In this document: piece by piece, positions 36,801-52,300 of the stretch
Position numbering within the stretch: the first letter of the stretch is position 1
Layout: each line of letters begins with the position of its first letter
Assembly: GCA_900660155.1 (NCBI GenBank)
Contig: CABFPE010000740.1
Span: 236,488 to 300,487 of the forward strand
Direction of reading: 5' to 3'
Length of the DNA stretch: 64,000 nt
Source: Hofstenia miamia
Taxonomy: Eukaryota > Xenacoelomorpha > Acoela > Hofsteniidae
Made by a program: the position numbers and the translations under genes
The notes under the pieces: generated by a model
Seen by the model: the letters and a program-made list of their open reading frames with translations, nothing else
Database searches by the model: none
Told to the model about the DNA's origin: nothing

Positions 36801-37338
36801 CTTATAAATGCAGGAAGCATACCGAACTACAAGAACACGAATACAACTCAATAGTATTATAAATGAAATTAATCTGGTAAGTGAACTAGGGAATCTAAAA
36901 TTCAAGACAACTCCTAAAAAAATTATATAACTCATTAGCCAAAAAACTTGGAAAAGTTCATAGTTCATGTACTAACTTAATACTCGCTTTAGGACATCAA
37001 AAAAAGAAAGTCGTTGTTATAGCTTTCAGTAATGTGATGTGAGGTATTTTCACGTTAGAATTTAAGATGGGCTGTGGATTAATGGGGCAAATAAAATTAA
37101 AATTCTGCCTTGAAAAACGCGCAAACGTGGAAGCTGGGAAGAAAATTACAATGTAAAATGTGAATAATATTAATATCGTTTGCGTAAATACACATCGACT
37201 CTTAGAGTTGACGAGCATATTTACTTTATAAAAGTATTTAAACAAACCTGCTTAAAGCTAAATAGAGGAAGTGTAATCATGATGGAAACAACCACTTTTA
37301 CAATAATCAGAGAAATATTTGAATATAATATGCATTAG

Positions 37339-37384
<46 letters not shown>

Positions 37385-40300
37385 TTATTTATTTGTTTAC
37401 TTATTTTATCAAATTTCTATATTGCATCGAGGATTTGTAGTGAATCTTCAGTTATTTACGTTTTCACATCTAAAAGCAAAGTATCTGACCATGATTTTTG
37501 TCCATTCCTTATCAAATATAATTTTGAATGTTATACAATGAATTAAAATTGCATACGATTATGGGACTCTGCCCCATACTAATGTATTGATGACAACCTA
37601 GAAGAATAGTGTGTAAAATCATACCCGCAAATTTACCGGAACTTTCGAAATTTTTTAATCAATCCACACCTACAACCGCAAAGTTTTAATAAACTCGCAG
37701 CCGCGCCCATAACTTCGCAGGTATACCTAAACCAAGTCTTCTCTTGATATAATCCATATGGACATCAAATTACCCCAAGCATTTCTAAAGGTTTAGTCAG
37801 AATTTTCTAGCCTACACGTGCTTTGAAAGGCACTAAATATGAAGTAGGAACTAAATTGAAATTAAAGTGTTAACATAGGGGCAAGTATGCAATATGTTAA
37901 GTTAATTAATCATCTCATCCACTGTATAGTTTTTTGGAAGTTAGACCAGGATTGATGTTGCTCATTTACTTTTCCAAAATAATGTTAATAAATACTTCCC
38001 CTCAGAGTTACAACTAGTTGGAATTTTCGGGGCCAGGCCGATAGTTGCTCCGCAATAGCTAATAACGACCAACCAGGTTTCAGCCGATTTTGGCTTGTCA
38101 ATTTTATTTGAGTTGTATATTTAATCTATGCAAGTATATTGTGTATATATATATATATATATTGTGTCATCGGCACCTCGAATTCAATTGTGAAGCTCCG
38201 CCGAAGCCCGCAAGACGTCCCCAACACTCGAATTTCGGGTTGTTTATTATCATTTGTTATATATAGGGAAAATTGTGCGCAAACGTTTAATAAAATTTTT
38301 AGTTCGTGCAGCTCATTCTAAACTCTTGCTATTACTAGATTTAGACAATCATGAGCAGCTAAACCTCTGACGGAGATAAGGCATGTTGGATCGTTGTACC
38401 TAAAAGAAAAAATGTCTTTTGTAAAAAGAAATTAAAAATAAACCATTTTTGTAAGTTGTCTAAATCTAAGAGAATTTACTAAAAATATTCCCTGTACATT
38501 TGACATCATATCTTCAAAATTGTAAAATACAAACTTCATCAAACCCTTTTGATAAATAAGGTGGATTTCACGTACATAGGAGCTTAACAGTGGGAAATCA
38601 ACAATTGAAGCTATAAGCTGGCAGCAGTTAGATAGGCTATAGGGATAAATTTTGTTTATAGCAATACCCTGTCTCAATCAAAGCATAGCTAGCAAGAGTA
38701 ATCGTTAGTAATAAAAGAGCTCAGTACGGTTCATTAACCAAAATAATCAATTATGGGCTCGGTGATTGCAATCGGCAAATAAAATCTTTATAAGGGTGTG
38801 TCTATCTATCGAATTAGGTGACGTGAAAATGTTGCTATGCAGATTTTAACTAGCAAAACTTTGGAGGAGAAATGAACCATAGGAATCATCTCTCTATATA
38901 TATAAGCAAAAACCGTACTGTGTGTCAAAAAATTCAATTACAAAATTATGGATTTGATGTTGACTGCAAAATATATTTGAAATATTTTTTACAAAGCTAC
39001 TAAAACAAATTATACATATATATATATATATATATATTCAAGTTATTTTTTATAAAATCAAATAAATTATTAGTTTTATATTAATACTAAAATGCCATAA
39101 TACTCGAATCAATTCAAAACAGAGAATGTAAATATTGATGCTTATTATTAACATTTATAAATTCACCTTCTGTGTCAGATAAATACGTCTTCAGCCATCT
39201 AGAATATATCTAATGTAATCTACAGGCTGTGAGTTTTAATAGAAAATAATCTCCATCACTGTTTACTGTAAGTTTGCAGGCAGTTTCTATTCATTTGTTT
39301 GTAAATATGGATAACTTATAAAGTAATTGCAATTCTTATTCCACTACAGGTTGGATACACCTGTGCCTATGGGACAGTCGCTGTCGTAGAGAACATTACC
39401 AATTAAAGGACTGACCCCATTGTAGTTTATGATATCTATGGTGTCAATAATGTGCAGCATGCAGCCCCTGTGTAAAAAACAGGGTTCTTGTACCACTGCT
39501 GTACATCAAGTTGGGACTCATAAAACAATTTGTTAAAGCTATAGATATAATGGAACCAGATTTTCAATATCTAAAAAATGTTCCTAGTAGTGAGTAATGT
39601 GGATATTACAGAAGGAGTTTTCAGCAAGCCACAAATTCAGGATTTATTATTAGATACCGTACTCATCCTTATACCTAATACCTGCTATCACTCAGACTAA
39701 GGGAGTCAAACCATCGGACCATTTAAAGCCTCAGGTTATCCTACCTTTCGCCCGAAGTGACACCCTAAGCATTGATCATACTGATCAAATACATAAATAA
39801 AATAAATAAAATAAAAGATAATAAGTGGGCAATTTGTAAGAAATCTGTTATCCGAAAAATGCTAAAATAAAAGGTTAATCAAATATACAGTTGGGGAAAT
39901 TTATAATAGCAAAAGCAAAACTAACTAGAAGCTAGGGTAGCAAACCTAAATTAACAGAATTCACACTTTCTGCGTATTTACAAATAATAGCAAGGAGTAA
40001 CTCACTTATTATCAGATGTGAATAATAGCAGAACAAATCAGCAAACAATACTGCGATGTCTGATTTTTAAATTACGCAAACAAAATGGATTCCTCATATG
40101 AGCAACCAATCAAAATACAAATAAATATTAAATTATTTCTGACTTTGTACTGAATTATAGTGTACACCTAATATAATTTATACACACAAAACGGAGGATC
40201 TAAAAATTTCTGATGGTGGTACTGACACTCCAAAACTGGATCTTTGCATAATGTGTTTCAATCTAGTTTTGAATACATTTTTAATTCTTGTATATTTCTC

Positions 40301-43300
40301 TAAATTTTATGATAGAAATTTTAAAGTTTTTGATGATCTTTTCGTTCTACTATTGAGCTTGAGTTTCTTTGAAGGAATTTAGAAATACATTAATTTGTTT
40401 AATGTATTACACTTTATATATTTATCAATATTTTGCATTAATAACAAAACACATTATTCAAGTATAGAAAAAGTGGTCTAGAACTGAGGGAATCATATCA
40501 ATAATTTTCATGATTCTTAGGAAATCAGTAATTTGAGAATTGAATGATCTTAGCTGATAATAAAAATTATATGTAGGAATGAAGAGTCATTTTTGTAGAT
40601 TTAAGATCAAAAGAAAATACTAAAACAAGGGGGATCATGAATCTCTAATATTACTAGTCTTTTTATTATGGAATGCCTATTTATTTTGTACAACAAAAAC
40701 TGAACAATTAATGCAACAATGATGACTAAGGCTTCCCATGCAATGGTGTTTAGCTTATGGTTGATTGCTGTTGAGGTGTAGCAGGATTGAATATTGATAA
40801 CTCTACAGGACCTCTAACAAATGGTTTGGGTGTAATGAGCATCTGAAATGTGTTGTAATTAATGTATTTAACTGCTATAAATTAACCAGTATCCAGCAAT
40901 TGCATTTCATACAAAGTGTCAGTTTTGTTGAACACTTTGATTGTATATGATATAGTATTTGAGAAATATCCTAATTGTGTTGACTTTATTAGATGCTGAT
41001 GGAAAGCAAAAACAGGGAAGTGGCCAGATACAAACATCTGGGGAGGGCAAATATATCTCATAGGTAGGGATTTATGGTTTTTTTAGGATTTTAGTTTATT
41101 GTTGACATGTGAGGACCTATTCAGTAATTTTTACCAAAAATGAAGCATTTTAAATTTTTCATAAGATAACAAGGATCCATGCTTTTAGGTATAAATCTGT
41201 GGTTTTTTGAGAAAAGTAGTGTGAGGAGCCCTCCCCAGTCTCCAGTGGCCAATTGCTATAGTAAGCAATTTCATTAAGCAAACAAGCAACTGCAGAATGC
41301 AACAGAAAAAGGAGAACCAAAAACAGTCAATGAGTGAAAAAATTGTTACAATAAAGCTAATGTCTGGAAAAAAAATTCTTTAAGTGAAATAAGCTCAAAT
41401 GCACAAAGAAAGTACACCTCATGAGGATAAAGGACAACGCAACAAGCTGGTAAGAAAAAGAACTGGAAAGGAAATTTCATTTGCAGAAACAATTTACAAA
41501 TCAAAAAAACTAAATTTAGATCTACTCCCCACAAACAGCAATATGGTATTCTAATATTGATAGAGATGCTAGGAAAAATGTAATCAATGTGCACATGAAT
41601 GTACTGCTAATAAAGCCACTATTGATACAAGAGCATTTATGGCAGTAATCTGAGACTATTGTATTGCAAAGATAGAATATAGGCAAGAAAGTCTGCCACC
41701 ACAGAACAAATTATTGATAAATGCATCCTGTGATTACATTGACCAAAAGGGAAAAAACCATAGACACCCAATATCAATAAAAAAACACACAGTGTATGCA
41801 AGACATTATTATTCTCAACATGAAATGATATTTGAAAATGACTTACTAAAGAGACACTAATAGATAAATGACTTAATAAAAAGACAATCAAAGTAAATAA
41901 AGAAAGAATAATAATTACCTCAAGTATTTGTAATGTACAAAAGGAAATAGCAAACATTCCTATATAGACTGCTACTGTAGAGTCTTCTACCAAGCACTGC
42001 ATTGAAGCATTGCAAGTGCTGGGTGCCATGTCACATCCTGTGCAGAAGTACATGGTCTTGATTGATTCTGTAAAAATGCATCTTTACTTGCATCAACAAT
42101 ATTAAATTTAATTATAGCATGACATCTTAGTGAATGTAGTAGAAGCAGTCTCCCTTAACCTATGGGATTATTATGTGTATATGTTATTGTTGTTAATTAA
42201 AAGAACTGATTCTGATGATGTGTTCTAATCTTCTCAAAATTCTAGTTATAAATTATGTTGTACAATAGTTGCTTAATAAATCATCAGAATAATTCTTCTT
42301 AGAGTTTCATCCCTTATTTCTCTAATGTGTAATTTACTTGAGAAGTTAGCTGCCATTGGTGAGGGGATTAGCACAAGCAGAACTTGTCAGATAAAAGAAA
42401 CAACTACATAAAGTTTAGAGTTTACACTCTATATGCACATATATAAAAGTATGTATTTTGTGAAACACTAACATTCATGTAGATTTATGGTAGAAATTTC
42501 ACAATAGTACATAAAATATTACACATAAAATTCCCTGCTTTCATTAACTTAAGGAATTCCATTTCACTGTCATCTCCTGATATTGCATTAATAATTACCT
42601 AGTCTTTATGTACATTATGTGGCATTGGTATGAAATCAGTTAGCAATCCTACTAATCTATCTATTGAGGTTTTCAAGTTGAAGCATTGAATTACCAGTAC
42701 TACTAATTAATAACTAACTCCTCCTGCTACAGTACCCTACTTAATAAAAGTTAAAAGTAAGCAGGAGATCATGATAGGAAAAGTGGCCATACATAGACAA
42801 CCCAATACAGATAACATTAAGACAGAGTCCTATAAGACTAAAGCCCTATTTAATACAAAGAATAAAAAGCCCTAATTCTTGGGTGCAGTAAATGAAACTA
42901 ATGCACTAAGTAAAAAACCTACTCTCAGGGTGTTCCTCATCTTGTGCAATTTCAGTTATAGCAATAAAAGGTTATTTTTTTTTCAAATGCAATGCAGTAC
43001 AAAAAATTCCCTAACTGTATAACTAACCTAGGTTAAAGCAACATGCCAACTAAGCTGTACCACATCTCGTTGCCTTTAACTATACAGAAAAATTTAGAAA
43101 CACATAAGTTTTAGTAAAATTTAAAGTCAAGATATAAAGTAAAAACAAATTTACTGAGAATAACCTGAAGATAATATAAATATACAAATCACACATATTT
43201 ATAGGAAATAAATCTGGTAATCATAAACAAAATCACACCATAGAAAAATATGGACAAATATCAGACAGGTACAAATTTAGTCATCTGCTACACTAATTTT

Positions 43301-46300
43301 ACTGTGACAATATTTAGCAGAAATTTAAAACTAAAAATATATCACTGTGGTCATTTTGTCAATCAATTGAAATAAAATCATAAGATTAATATTTAAATTG
43401 CACTAAAATAAAGAATTGAAATAATATCAGTCTTTATGCCACTCTAATTAATGATGAAACTCTCTCTCTCATTCTCTCTCTTTCTCCTATCATCAACATC
43501 ACTATTGCATCCACTCCGCTAGTATGAGGAGGATCAGGATTTATCTTTGTCTCTTGGGTTGAAGAACTTAAATGGGATGTGGATCATTGGTGGTGGTGTG
43601 CACTGTAGTAGCATTGTCAGTATCTGTTGTTTGATTTGTTCATATGTTCCTATTAGATTAGGTGCTGTATCCAGCCCTATTGTTGCAAGATTGTTGTTTT
43701 TCAAGTTATGAATTTTTCCCAAAATGAATTAATTAGTCTGTTTTTCATTAGCTTTTGTTATGTTTCAGTGGGCATTTGTATATTTGATGTGATTCACTCA
43801 ATCTCCAATGTGATTGTACTGTTAGGTTCTAGCATTTGCTTGATTTCTCTTCTTGTAAACACCTCCACATAGAGCTGTTTTTCATATACTTTTCCAAATA
43901 TCCTTTTGAAGATGTTGTCAATTTTCTCTTATTTAATTGTTATCTGGCCAACAAGTTTTGTCATTTGTATCTATCCAAGAGCATTCACTCAGACTCAGGC
44001 CCATAGCCATGAGGATGTTAAGGGATGCTAAGCATCCCCTGAAATATTTTTTAAGTGAAATTAGCATCCCCTATAACTTTTGAATAATGAAACAAAATAT
44101 TGATGCATCAATCATAGCATGATTGTGCCTAGTCTGCAAAATGTTTTATCAACATTACTGTTTTTTTATTTATCCAGTAAACTGTTTTAAGTTGTCATAT
44201 TTCATTTTATATTAAAACTTCTAATGCATAGCATAGGCTGCAACTTAAAAACAGTTTTAAATTTACTCACATGTATATAGTGCTCCATATCTGTACTATG
44301 AGAAAACATTATTAGACAGCTATTATGTGGTGAAGAGGAGAAGAGTTTGCAGTCAAGCATCATACCAGCAGTAGACACCAAAGGCTGTGCAATTTTCAAT
44401 TTTAGCACAAAATTAAAATATCAAATTATTACATTTTCTTGGATATTTATGAAATCTACCAATACATTTTGGGGATACTATTGTTTGAGCCAGTAGTAGA
44501 TTTGACAGCAAGCAACTTCAATAATTTATTTTAGAGTTCAATAAAATTATCAATTTTTTTATTGTTCAAAATGAAATACCAATTGAAGAAAAATTTTGAA
44601 ATCTAAACTTTGATTGGTTTTTAATTTTTCCATTGTACCAATAATAGCAGCATTTGATTATTAGTTCACAGATTTCTAATATAATATGTAAATATCTATG
44701 TGCTATTGCTGAATCTGGGCAATCTAAAATAGTTGAAAATTAAAGTTTAACTGAATGATTCAAGTTTCAACAATGTGCAAATTTTAAGGAAATTTTAAAT
44801 AACAGTGCACATTTTAAATTCAAAAGTTCAATGAAAGTTGATGCACATAATAACCTTAACCAGCTTGGTGAAGCCAAACTGTTTTTTACATTTTTCCAAG
44901 CCTATTAGCAAATTTGTAAAATTTGAGGAATGGATGAGTCTATTGGAGAACCTATTGCAATATTGAAATTTTCTGTTACAGCTTATTCCTGTGACAGAAT
45001 TTGTTGAAAATATTAACAAGTTTTCTTTGAAATTTCAAATTGTTGAATATCATTTATATTTTCTCCTTACTTAATGTTTATGTATTTATAAGATTATGAA
45101 ACCATGAAAGCAACAAAGAATTTCTGAATGTTTCTTGATATGTGTGAAGACTTTCCAAAGCCATTGAGGCAGAAGTCATGGCATGGCTCAATGGAACAGA
45201 GAAGACAAAGCTCTCCTTTATCATGTGGGATATTACTGTGACCATAGCTTGAATAGTTTTTAAACTATGAGTGCTTAGACAATTTTTTATATGATCATTA
45301 AAAATTTTCAAAGAACCCCTCTGGTGGCTTAATGTTAATAAAAAATATATAGACTGTATTTTTCAAGACTAAATATTGTAAGTAGTAGCATGAACTCTGT
45401 GCTACCATTTTTCTCATTTATGGTTCAAATCTAATGTTAGTCACATTCCCATTGAAAAGAATTAGTTCCAGGCTCCAGTTGTATTATAACATAATCCTTT
45501 ATATTTTACAAATAAAGAGAAAGACAAGAAAATTATAAAACAATTTCAATAAAAATATAGAAAGATTAGCTATCAGTGATTTTTAATAGTTTTACTTTTT
45601 GTATAAACAAATGCTTGTTGCCAAACTATCTGACAAAAATCTGAGGATGAATCACTCCTTGTCAAATTTAGTTAGCATGATTGAACCATGCAGATGATAA
45701 ATGTGGATTATAAAAATTAATAGGCAACAGGTAGTTGCTTTGCATTTACAATTATAGTAAACACATTTTGATAAAGTAGTATAAATAGGAACAAAGGGAA
45801 AAAAATAAGTGCTGAAATAAGTTTTTCAGAAATCTCTTGTCAATTTATTGTGGTTTGATTTTATATTAAAATGCATAACTAAGAGTTTTCTGCAAAGTAG
45901 TGGTCAGGATTCCACTTTGAAAACCATTATAGGTTTGAGTCCCTGATCACAAAATGCATTTATGTTAGGTCTAAGAAAAAGGTTTTTTCATAGTTCATGC
46001 TTAGATAGCTATTATTCAAATTTGGTTTGCATATAGTAATAAATTCAAAAAGGCTGTATAACTGAACATAGGAATTAACCTTATTATATCTTAGATCCAA
46101 ACTGTAGACTATAAAAGACTGATAAGAGACTGTATTAATCATGAATCAGTTATTGATTTGGAAGCTGCAATGTTCTTTATGTAACTACTAATTTGTAAGC
46201 AGCAGTTGTCATTGTTTGTTAGTTATCTCATTACTTGTAACACATAAAAAATGTTCTGAAATCATTTTATTTCAAAAGAGAGTAAGATTAATTGTGGCAT

Positions 46301-49300
46301 AAATCTTATTAGCAGCACACTAAACTAGGGAACACATAATCTATGTAACTGAGCATCAGTAACTAGAAATTGAATGGTTAGACAATTGAATTGATGGTGA
46401 ATGGATCTGCATCAGTCAAGTGCCCACTTGGATACTGTGATGAAGATTACCTAAATAGTAATTATTACCATAAGGCTAGCAGAATTGGAATCTTAATGAA
46501 GTAATAACATTAGTATGATCAATAGAACTCTCCCTGCTGAATGAGCCAAAGAGTAAATAAATTGATGTATTATTGTAACATCCTCTACCAGGCATCATTA
46601 CTATTTATCTTTTGTTACTGCATAACACTAGTCTTAGTTTTGCAGGTAGGGATTTACTTAATTAGATACTGCTTTTAGCTTTTGTTTCTATTAACACAAT
46701 GTAACTAGATTTAACTGTTCACTATTTAGGTGATGAAGCCATGCAGCAATTTCTCCAATGATTGATAATGGGCATCTGCCCAAAGCGGATCTCCACATTC
46801 AGTTCCACCAATCCTTCAATGTTCCATTTGGTTGAGTTCCACATCTCAGCTCATCAATAAAATTTATGTGTACCTTATCCTAGCTCAGTGCATACTCAAG
46901 ACATGAAACAATTCAACTTAAAATCTATTTTGTTTGCAACCTGAGTTGTTACTAGCTGCTTAAATAATATTACATGTAGCCATTACCAAAATATATTGGC
47001 TTGAATAAATGTATTAGTATTGAGCAGGTTCCTAACCTACATTTATAAATTAATACATGTTCAGTCACTTTATTGGTCATTTATGGGTCACTAATTTGGA
47101 TCTAAAATGATATTAATATATTTCCTAGGTTTCAGTTATCCAACCATTTGTTCAAAGTTAATTATTTTAATACATGTATTAAATGATCACTAGTCAGCTA
47201 ACTGAGAGAAAAACTCCTACACCTAACCTATGTGCACTTTCAAAGTCTGGCACAGAGACCCTTGAATTGTTCTCTATGATGGATCCAGACTAATACTAAA
47301 CACCACTTGATTAGCTCAACATCATCTTAAATAATCAAATCATTATAGTAGAACAAAATAAGAATTCCAAATAAAATTCTTTATCAATTGCTTACAATGT
47401 TTAGTTCCTATTTATAGTAAATATAGAAAAGTACCTGTTGATTTCAAATTTAAACAGTTCATCTGCCAAGGTGGCAGCTAAAAATAATGGAAGTGATTTT
47501 GCCCCTCATTTTGCCAAAAGTATTATTATAGACCAATACTAATTTCTTATTTTTGACACATATTGTTTCTTGGTTGCATAATACAAATAAATCTAAATTA
47601 ATCTAATTGATCTAAATACAATATTTTTAATCATCATTCCTTCAATCTTATTCTCGACTTTGCTCAATGTTTGCAGCTTTTTGGAATATTATTTGGATGA
47701 TGCTATAATTTCTCTCTCTAATTTCTGGATGTAAACATACCAAAACTCCATACAAAAAACATTCACTTGATTCACCAGTATTTGGGTTTACCAAAAAGTT
47801 GTTATGTTTTAAGTAATCAGGTAGTGGGATAAATGTGCCAGTGTGGGTTGGACGATATTTTGCAATTCACAACCCTANATTCAGTTCCACCAATCCTTCA
47901 ATGTTCCATTTGGTTGAGTTCCACATCTCAGCTCATCAATAAAATTTATGTGTACCTTATCCTAGCTCAGTGCATACTCAAGACATGAAACAATTCAACT
48001 TAAAATCTATTTTGTTTGCAACCTGAGTTGTTACTAGCTGCTTAAATAATATTACATGTAGCCATTACCAAAATATATTGGCTTGAATAAATGTATTAGT
48101 ATTGAGCAGGTTCCTAACCTACATTTATAAATTAATACATGTTCAGTCACTTTATTGGTCATTTATGGGTCACTAATTTGGATCTAAAATGATATTAATA
48201 TATTTCCTAGGTTTCAGTTATCCAACCATTTGTTCAAAGTTAATTATTTTAATACATGTATTAAATGATCACTAGTCAGCTAACTGAGAGAAAAACTCCT
48301 ACACCTAACCTATGTGCACTTTCAAAGTCTGGCACAGAGACCCTTGAATTGTTCTCTATGATGGATCCAGACTAATACTAAACACCACTTGATTAGCTCA
48401 ACATCATCTTAAATAATCAAATCATTATAGTAGAACAAAATAAGAATTCCAAATAAAATTCTTTATCAATTGCTTACAATGTTTAGTTCCTATTTATAGT
48501 AAATATAGAAAAGTACCTGTTGATTTCAAATTTAAACAGTTCATCTGCCAAGGTGGCAGCTAAAAATAATGGAAGTGATTTTGCCCCTCATTTTGCCAAA
48601 AGTATTATTATAGACCAATACTAATTTCTTATTTTTGACACATATTGTTTCTTGGTTGCATAATACAAATAAATCTAAATTAATCTAATTGATCTAAATA
48701 CAATATTTTTAATCATCATTCCTTCAATCTTATTCTCGACTTTGCTCAATGTTTGCAGCTTTTTGGAATATTATTTGGATGATGCTATAATTTCTCTCTC
48801 TAATTTCTGGATGTAAACATACCAAAACTCCATACAAAAAACATTCACTTGATTCACCAGTATTTGGGTTTACCAAAAAGTTGTTATGTTTTAAGTAATC
48901 AGGTAGTGGGATAAATGTGCCAGTGTGGGTTGGACGATATTTTGCAATTCACAACCCTAGATTATTAATATTTTTAACAACCCACCCCGAACCATTGTGT
49001 GCATACATGGAAATGTAGATTGCAAGCTCATTTACCATACAAGAAAATTTTGCCTCACATAGACCTGTACAAAACACAAAAGATGGTTTGCTGGTTGGGT
49101 ATATGATGACATGTCTTTCTTCACTGCCCTCAATTCGTGCCAATTCAACTTCAGCCATCAAATATACAGCCAGGAAAATGCTTGGAGACATTATCCTTAA
49201 TAATTTTTTGTAATTGACGGGTATGCCAAAGAAAATAGTGCATAAATATCAATGGCTTTTAAAGGCTGGCTTTGAAAACATGCAAAACTACCTTTACAAG

Positions 49301-52300
49301 CAACATTAGTCTTGAACATTTCAATAGGATTAACAGATGGTCGTGGAAATGGTACTTGATGAACAGTAGACATNATTAATATATTTCCTAGGTTTCAGTT
49401 ATCCAACCATTTGTTCAAAGTTAATTATTTTAATACATGTATTAAATGATCACTAGTCAGCTAACTGAGAGAAAAACTCCTACACCTAACCTATGTGCAC
49501 TTTCAAAGTCTGGCACAGAGACCCTTGAATTGTTCTCTATGATGGATCCAGACTAATACTAAACACCACTTGATTAGCTCAACATCATCTTAAATAATCA
49601 AATCATTATAGTAGAACAAAATAAGAATTCCAAATAAAATTCTTTATCAATTGCTTACAATGTTTAGTTCCTATTTATAGTAAATATAGAAAAGTACCTG
49701 TTGATTTCAAATTTAAACAGTTCATCTGCCAAGGTGGCAGCTAAAAATAATGGAAGTGATTTCGCCCCCTCATTTTGCCAAAAGTATTATTATAGACCAA
49801 TACTAATTTCTTATTTTTGACACATATTGTTTCTTGGTTGCATAATACAAATAAATCTAAATTAATCTAATTGATCTAAATACAATATTTTTAATCATCA
49901 TTCCTTCAATCTTATTCTCGACTTTGCTCAATGTTTGCAGCTTTTTGGAATATTATTTGGATGATGCTATAATTTCTCTCTCTAATTTCTGGATGTAAAC
50001 ATACCAAAACTCCATACAAAAAACATTCACTTGATTCACCAGTATTTGGGTTTACCAAAAAGTTGTTATGTTTTAAGTAATCAGGTAGTGGGATAAATGT
50101 GCCAGTGTGGGTTGGACGATATTTTGCAATTCACAACCCTAGATTATTAATATTTTTAACAACCCACCCCGAACCATTGTGTGCATACATGGAAATGTAG
50201 ATTGCAAGCTCATTTACCATACAAGAAAATTTTGCCTCACATAGACCTGTACAAAACACAAAAGATGGTTTGCTGGTTGGGTATATGATGACATGTCTTT
50301 CTTCACTGCCCTCAATTCGTGCCAATTCAACTTCAGCCATCAAATATACAGCCAGGAAAATGCTTGGAGACATTATCCTTAATAATTTTTTGTAATTGAC
50401 GGGTATGCCAAAGAAAATAGTGCATAAATATCAATGGCTTTTAAAGGCTGGCTTTGAAAACATGCAAAACTACCTTTACAAGCAACATTAGTCTTGAACA
50501 TTTCAATAGGATTAACAGATGGTCGTGGAAATGGTACTTGATGAACAGTAGACATGTGATGTGCTCATTGTATAAATTATCACAGCCAAAGAAAAGTTTA
50601 CAAGCATAGCATAGATGCACCTGTGTTTTTTTATGCCTATTATTTACATGCTTTTGGAGTGCTAGGGGTTTGGGGTTGGTATATTTACAGTGGTTGCATT
50701 CAAATGGAGCAGGAGTTGTAGGATTAAATATAATTAATTTGGTGAGGAGGGCAATTACTGATCTCAATCATGTTATTTTTTTTAAAATACAATTGCTTAA
50801 CAAAAGTAATAACATGCATCATTCAAATGGGAAAAGATATTGTAGCATCATCCCAAAACAAATAGCTGCAGGAATAACGTTGAATGATTATAGTAATTAA
50901 AATTAGTTGTAAAAATTAGTTAATGATTCTATTCATTTTTGTAAGATGCAACTAAGCTACAATATTGTGCAAATTAAGAAAAACAGGTTAGCCAATTAAG
51001 TAAAAATTTGACAAAGTGAAACAAGCAAAATAATGCTTACGAATGAACAGCCATATTGGCAGACGAATTATTTGAAATTCAAATCAGCAGGTACTTCTAA
51101 GATTTTAAATAAATAGCTTTGAATTTGATTAAAAAATTGATGAACAATAAATTCTTCGGAGTTTATTTTATTTACATTTCTTCATTATCTGGTTTGATTA
51201 TTTAATAACATGTTCAGCTAAGCAAGTTGTGTCGAGTAGTGGCTGGATTCCATCACGGGATCGATTCGAAGGGTCCTTGTGCCAGTCACGAAACCACACT
51301 TATGTTATGGTTAGGAGATTTTCGATTCTTGCTTAGTCTGACTATCGATCTATACATGTATGAAATAATGAAAGCCTGAAACGACTGGATAGTCAAAACC
51401 TAAGCATACATATCTATTCTTAATAGTAGGAGACTCGACTATAATCGACCGAATAAGTGACTCTACNNNNNNNNNNNNNNNNNNNNNNNNNNNNNNNNNN
51501 NNNNNNNNNNNNNNNNNNNNNNNNNNNNNNNNNNNNNNNNNNNNNNNNNNNNNNNNNNNNNNNNNNNNNNNNNNNNNNNNNNNNNNNNNNNNNNNNNNNN
51601 NNNNNNNNNNNNNNNNNNNNNNNNNNNNNNNNNNNNNNNNNNNNNNNNNNNNNNNNNNNNNNNNNNNNNNNNNNNNNNNNNNNNNNNNNNNNNNNNNNNN
51701 NNNNNNNNNNNNNNNNNNNNNNNNNNNNNNNNNNNNNNNNNNNNNNNNNNNNNNNNNNNNNNNNNNNNNNNNNNNNNNNNNNNNNNNNNNNNNNNNNNNN
51801 NNNNNNNNNNNNNNNNNNNNNNNNNNNNNNNNNNNNNNNNNNNNNNNNNNNNNNNNNNNNNNNNNNNNNNNNNNNNNNNNNNNNNNNNNNNNNNNNNNNN
51901 NNNNNNNNNNNNNNNNNNNNNNNNNNNNNNNNNNNNNNNNNNNNNNNNNNNNNNNNNNNNNNNNNNNNNNNNNNNNNNNNNNNNNNNNNNNNNNNNNNNN
52001 NNNNNNNNNNNNNNNNNNNNNNNNNNNNNNNNNNNNNNNNNNNNNNNNNNNNNNNNNNNNNNNNNNNNNNNNNNNNNNNNNNNNNNNNNNNNNNNNNNNN
52101 NNNNNNNNNNNNNNNNNNNNNNNNNNNNNNNNNNNNNNNNNNNNNNNNNNNNNNNNNNNNNNNNNNNNNNNNNNNNNNNNNNNNNNNNNNNNNNNNNNNN
52201 NNNNNNNNNNNNNNNNNNNNNNNNNNNNNNNNNNNNNNNNNNNNNNNNNNNNNNNNNNNNNNNNNNNNNNNNNNNNNNNNNNNNNNNNNNNNNNNNNNNN

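Larger units (their letters stand above)
47029..51466. mobile_element. Non-autonomous pPolB (Polinton-like) element with inverted termini
   Basis: Left terminus 47,029-47,515 matches the terminal repeat at 13,740 in plus orientation; right terminus 51,040-51,466 matches in minus orientation. Between them lies only the N-terminal part of a pPolB gene on the minus strand, its 5' end next to the right terminus, the same arrangement as at 13.7-16.5 kb. Removing the assembly overlaps leaves about 2.1-2.2 kb. The right end runs into the N gap, so the outer boundary and target duplication cannot be read. Confidence 0.75.

Noticed and set aside
39350..39480. Short plus-strand frame [17 protein letters not shown]
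   Set aside because: Too short, with stops either side and no family recognised; not listed as a gene.
44000..45340. Small minus-strand ORFs at 44.2, 44.8 and 45.1 kb
   Set aside because: Composition is that of translated AT-rich intron sequence; no motif or repeat support.
48949..49191. Independent gene copy identical to 50131-50373
   Set aside because: Identical duplicates at single-N joins are best explained as unmerged contig overlap.
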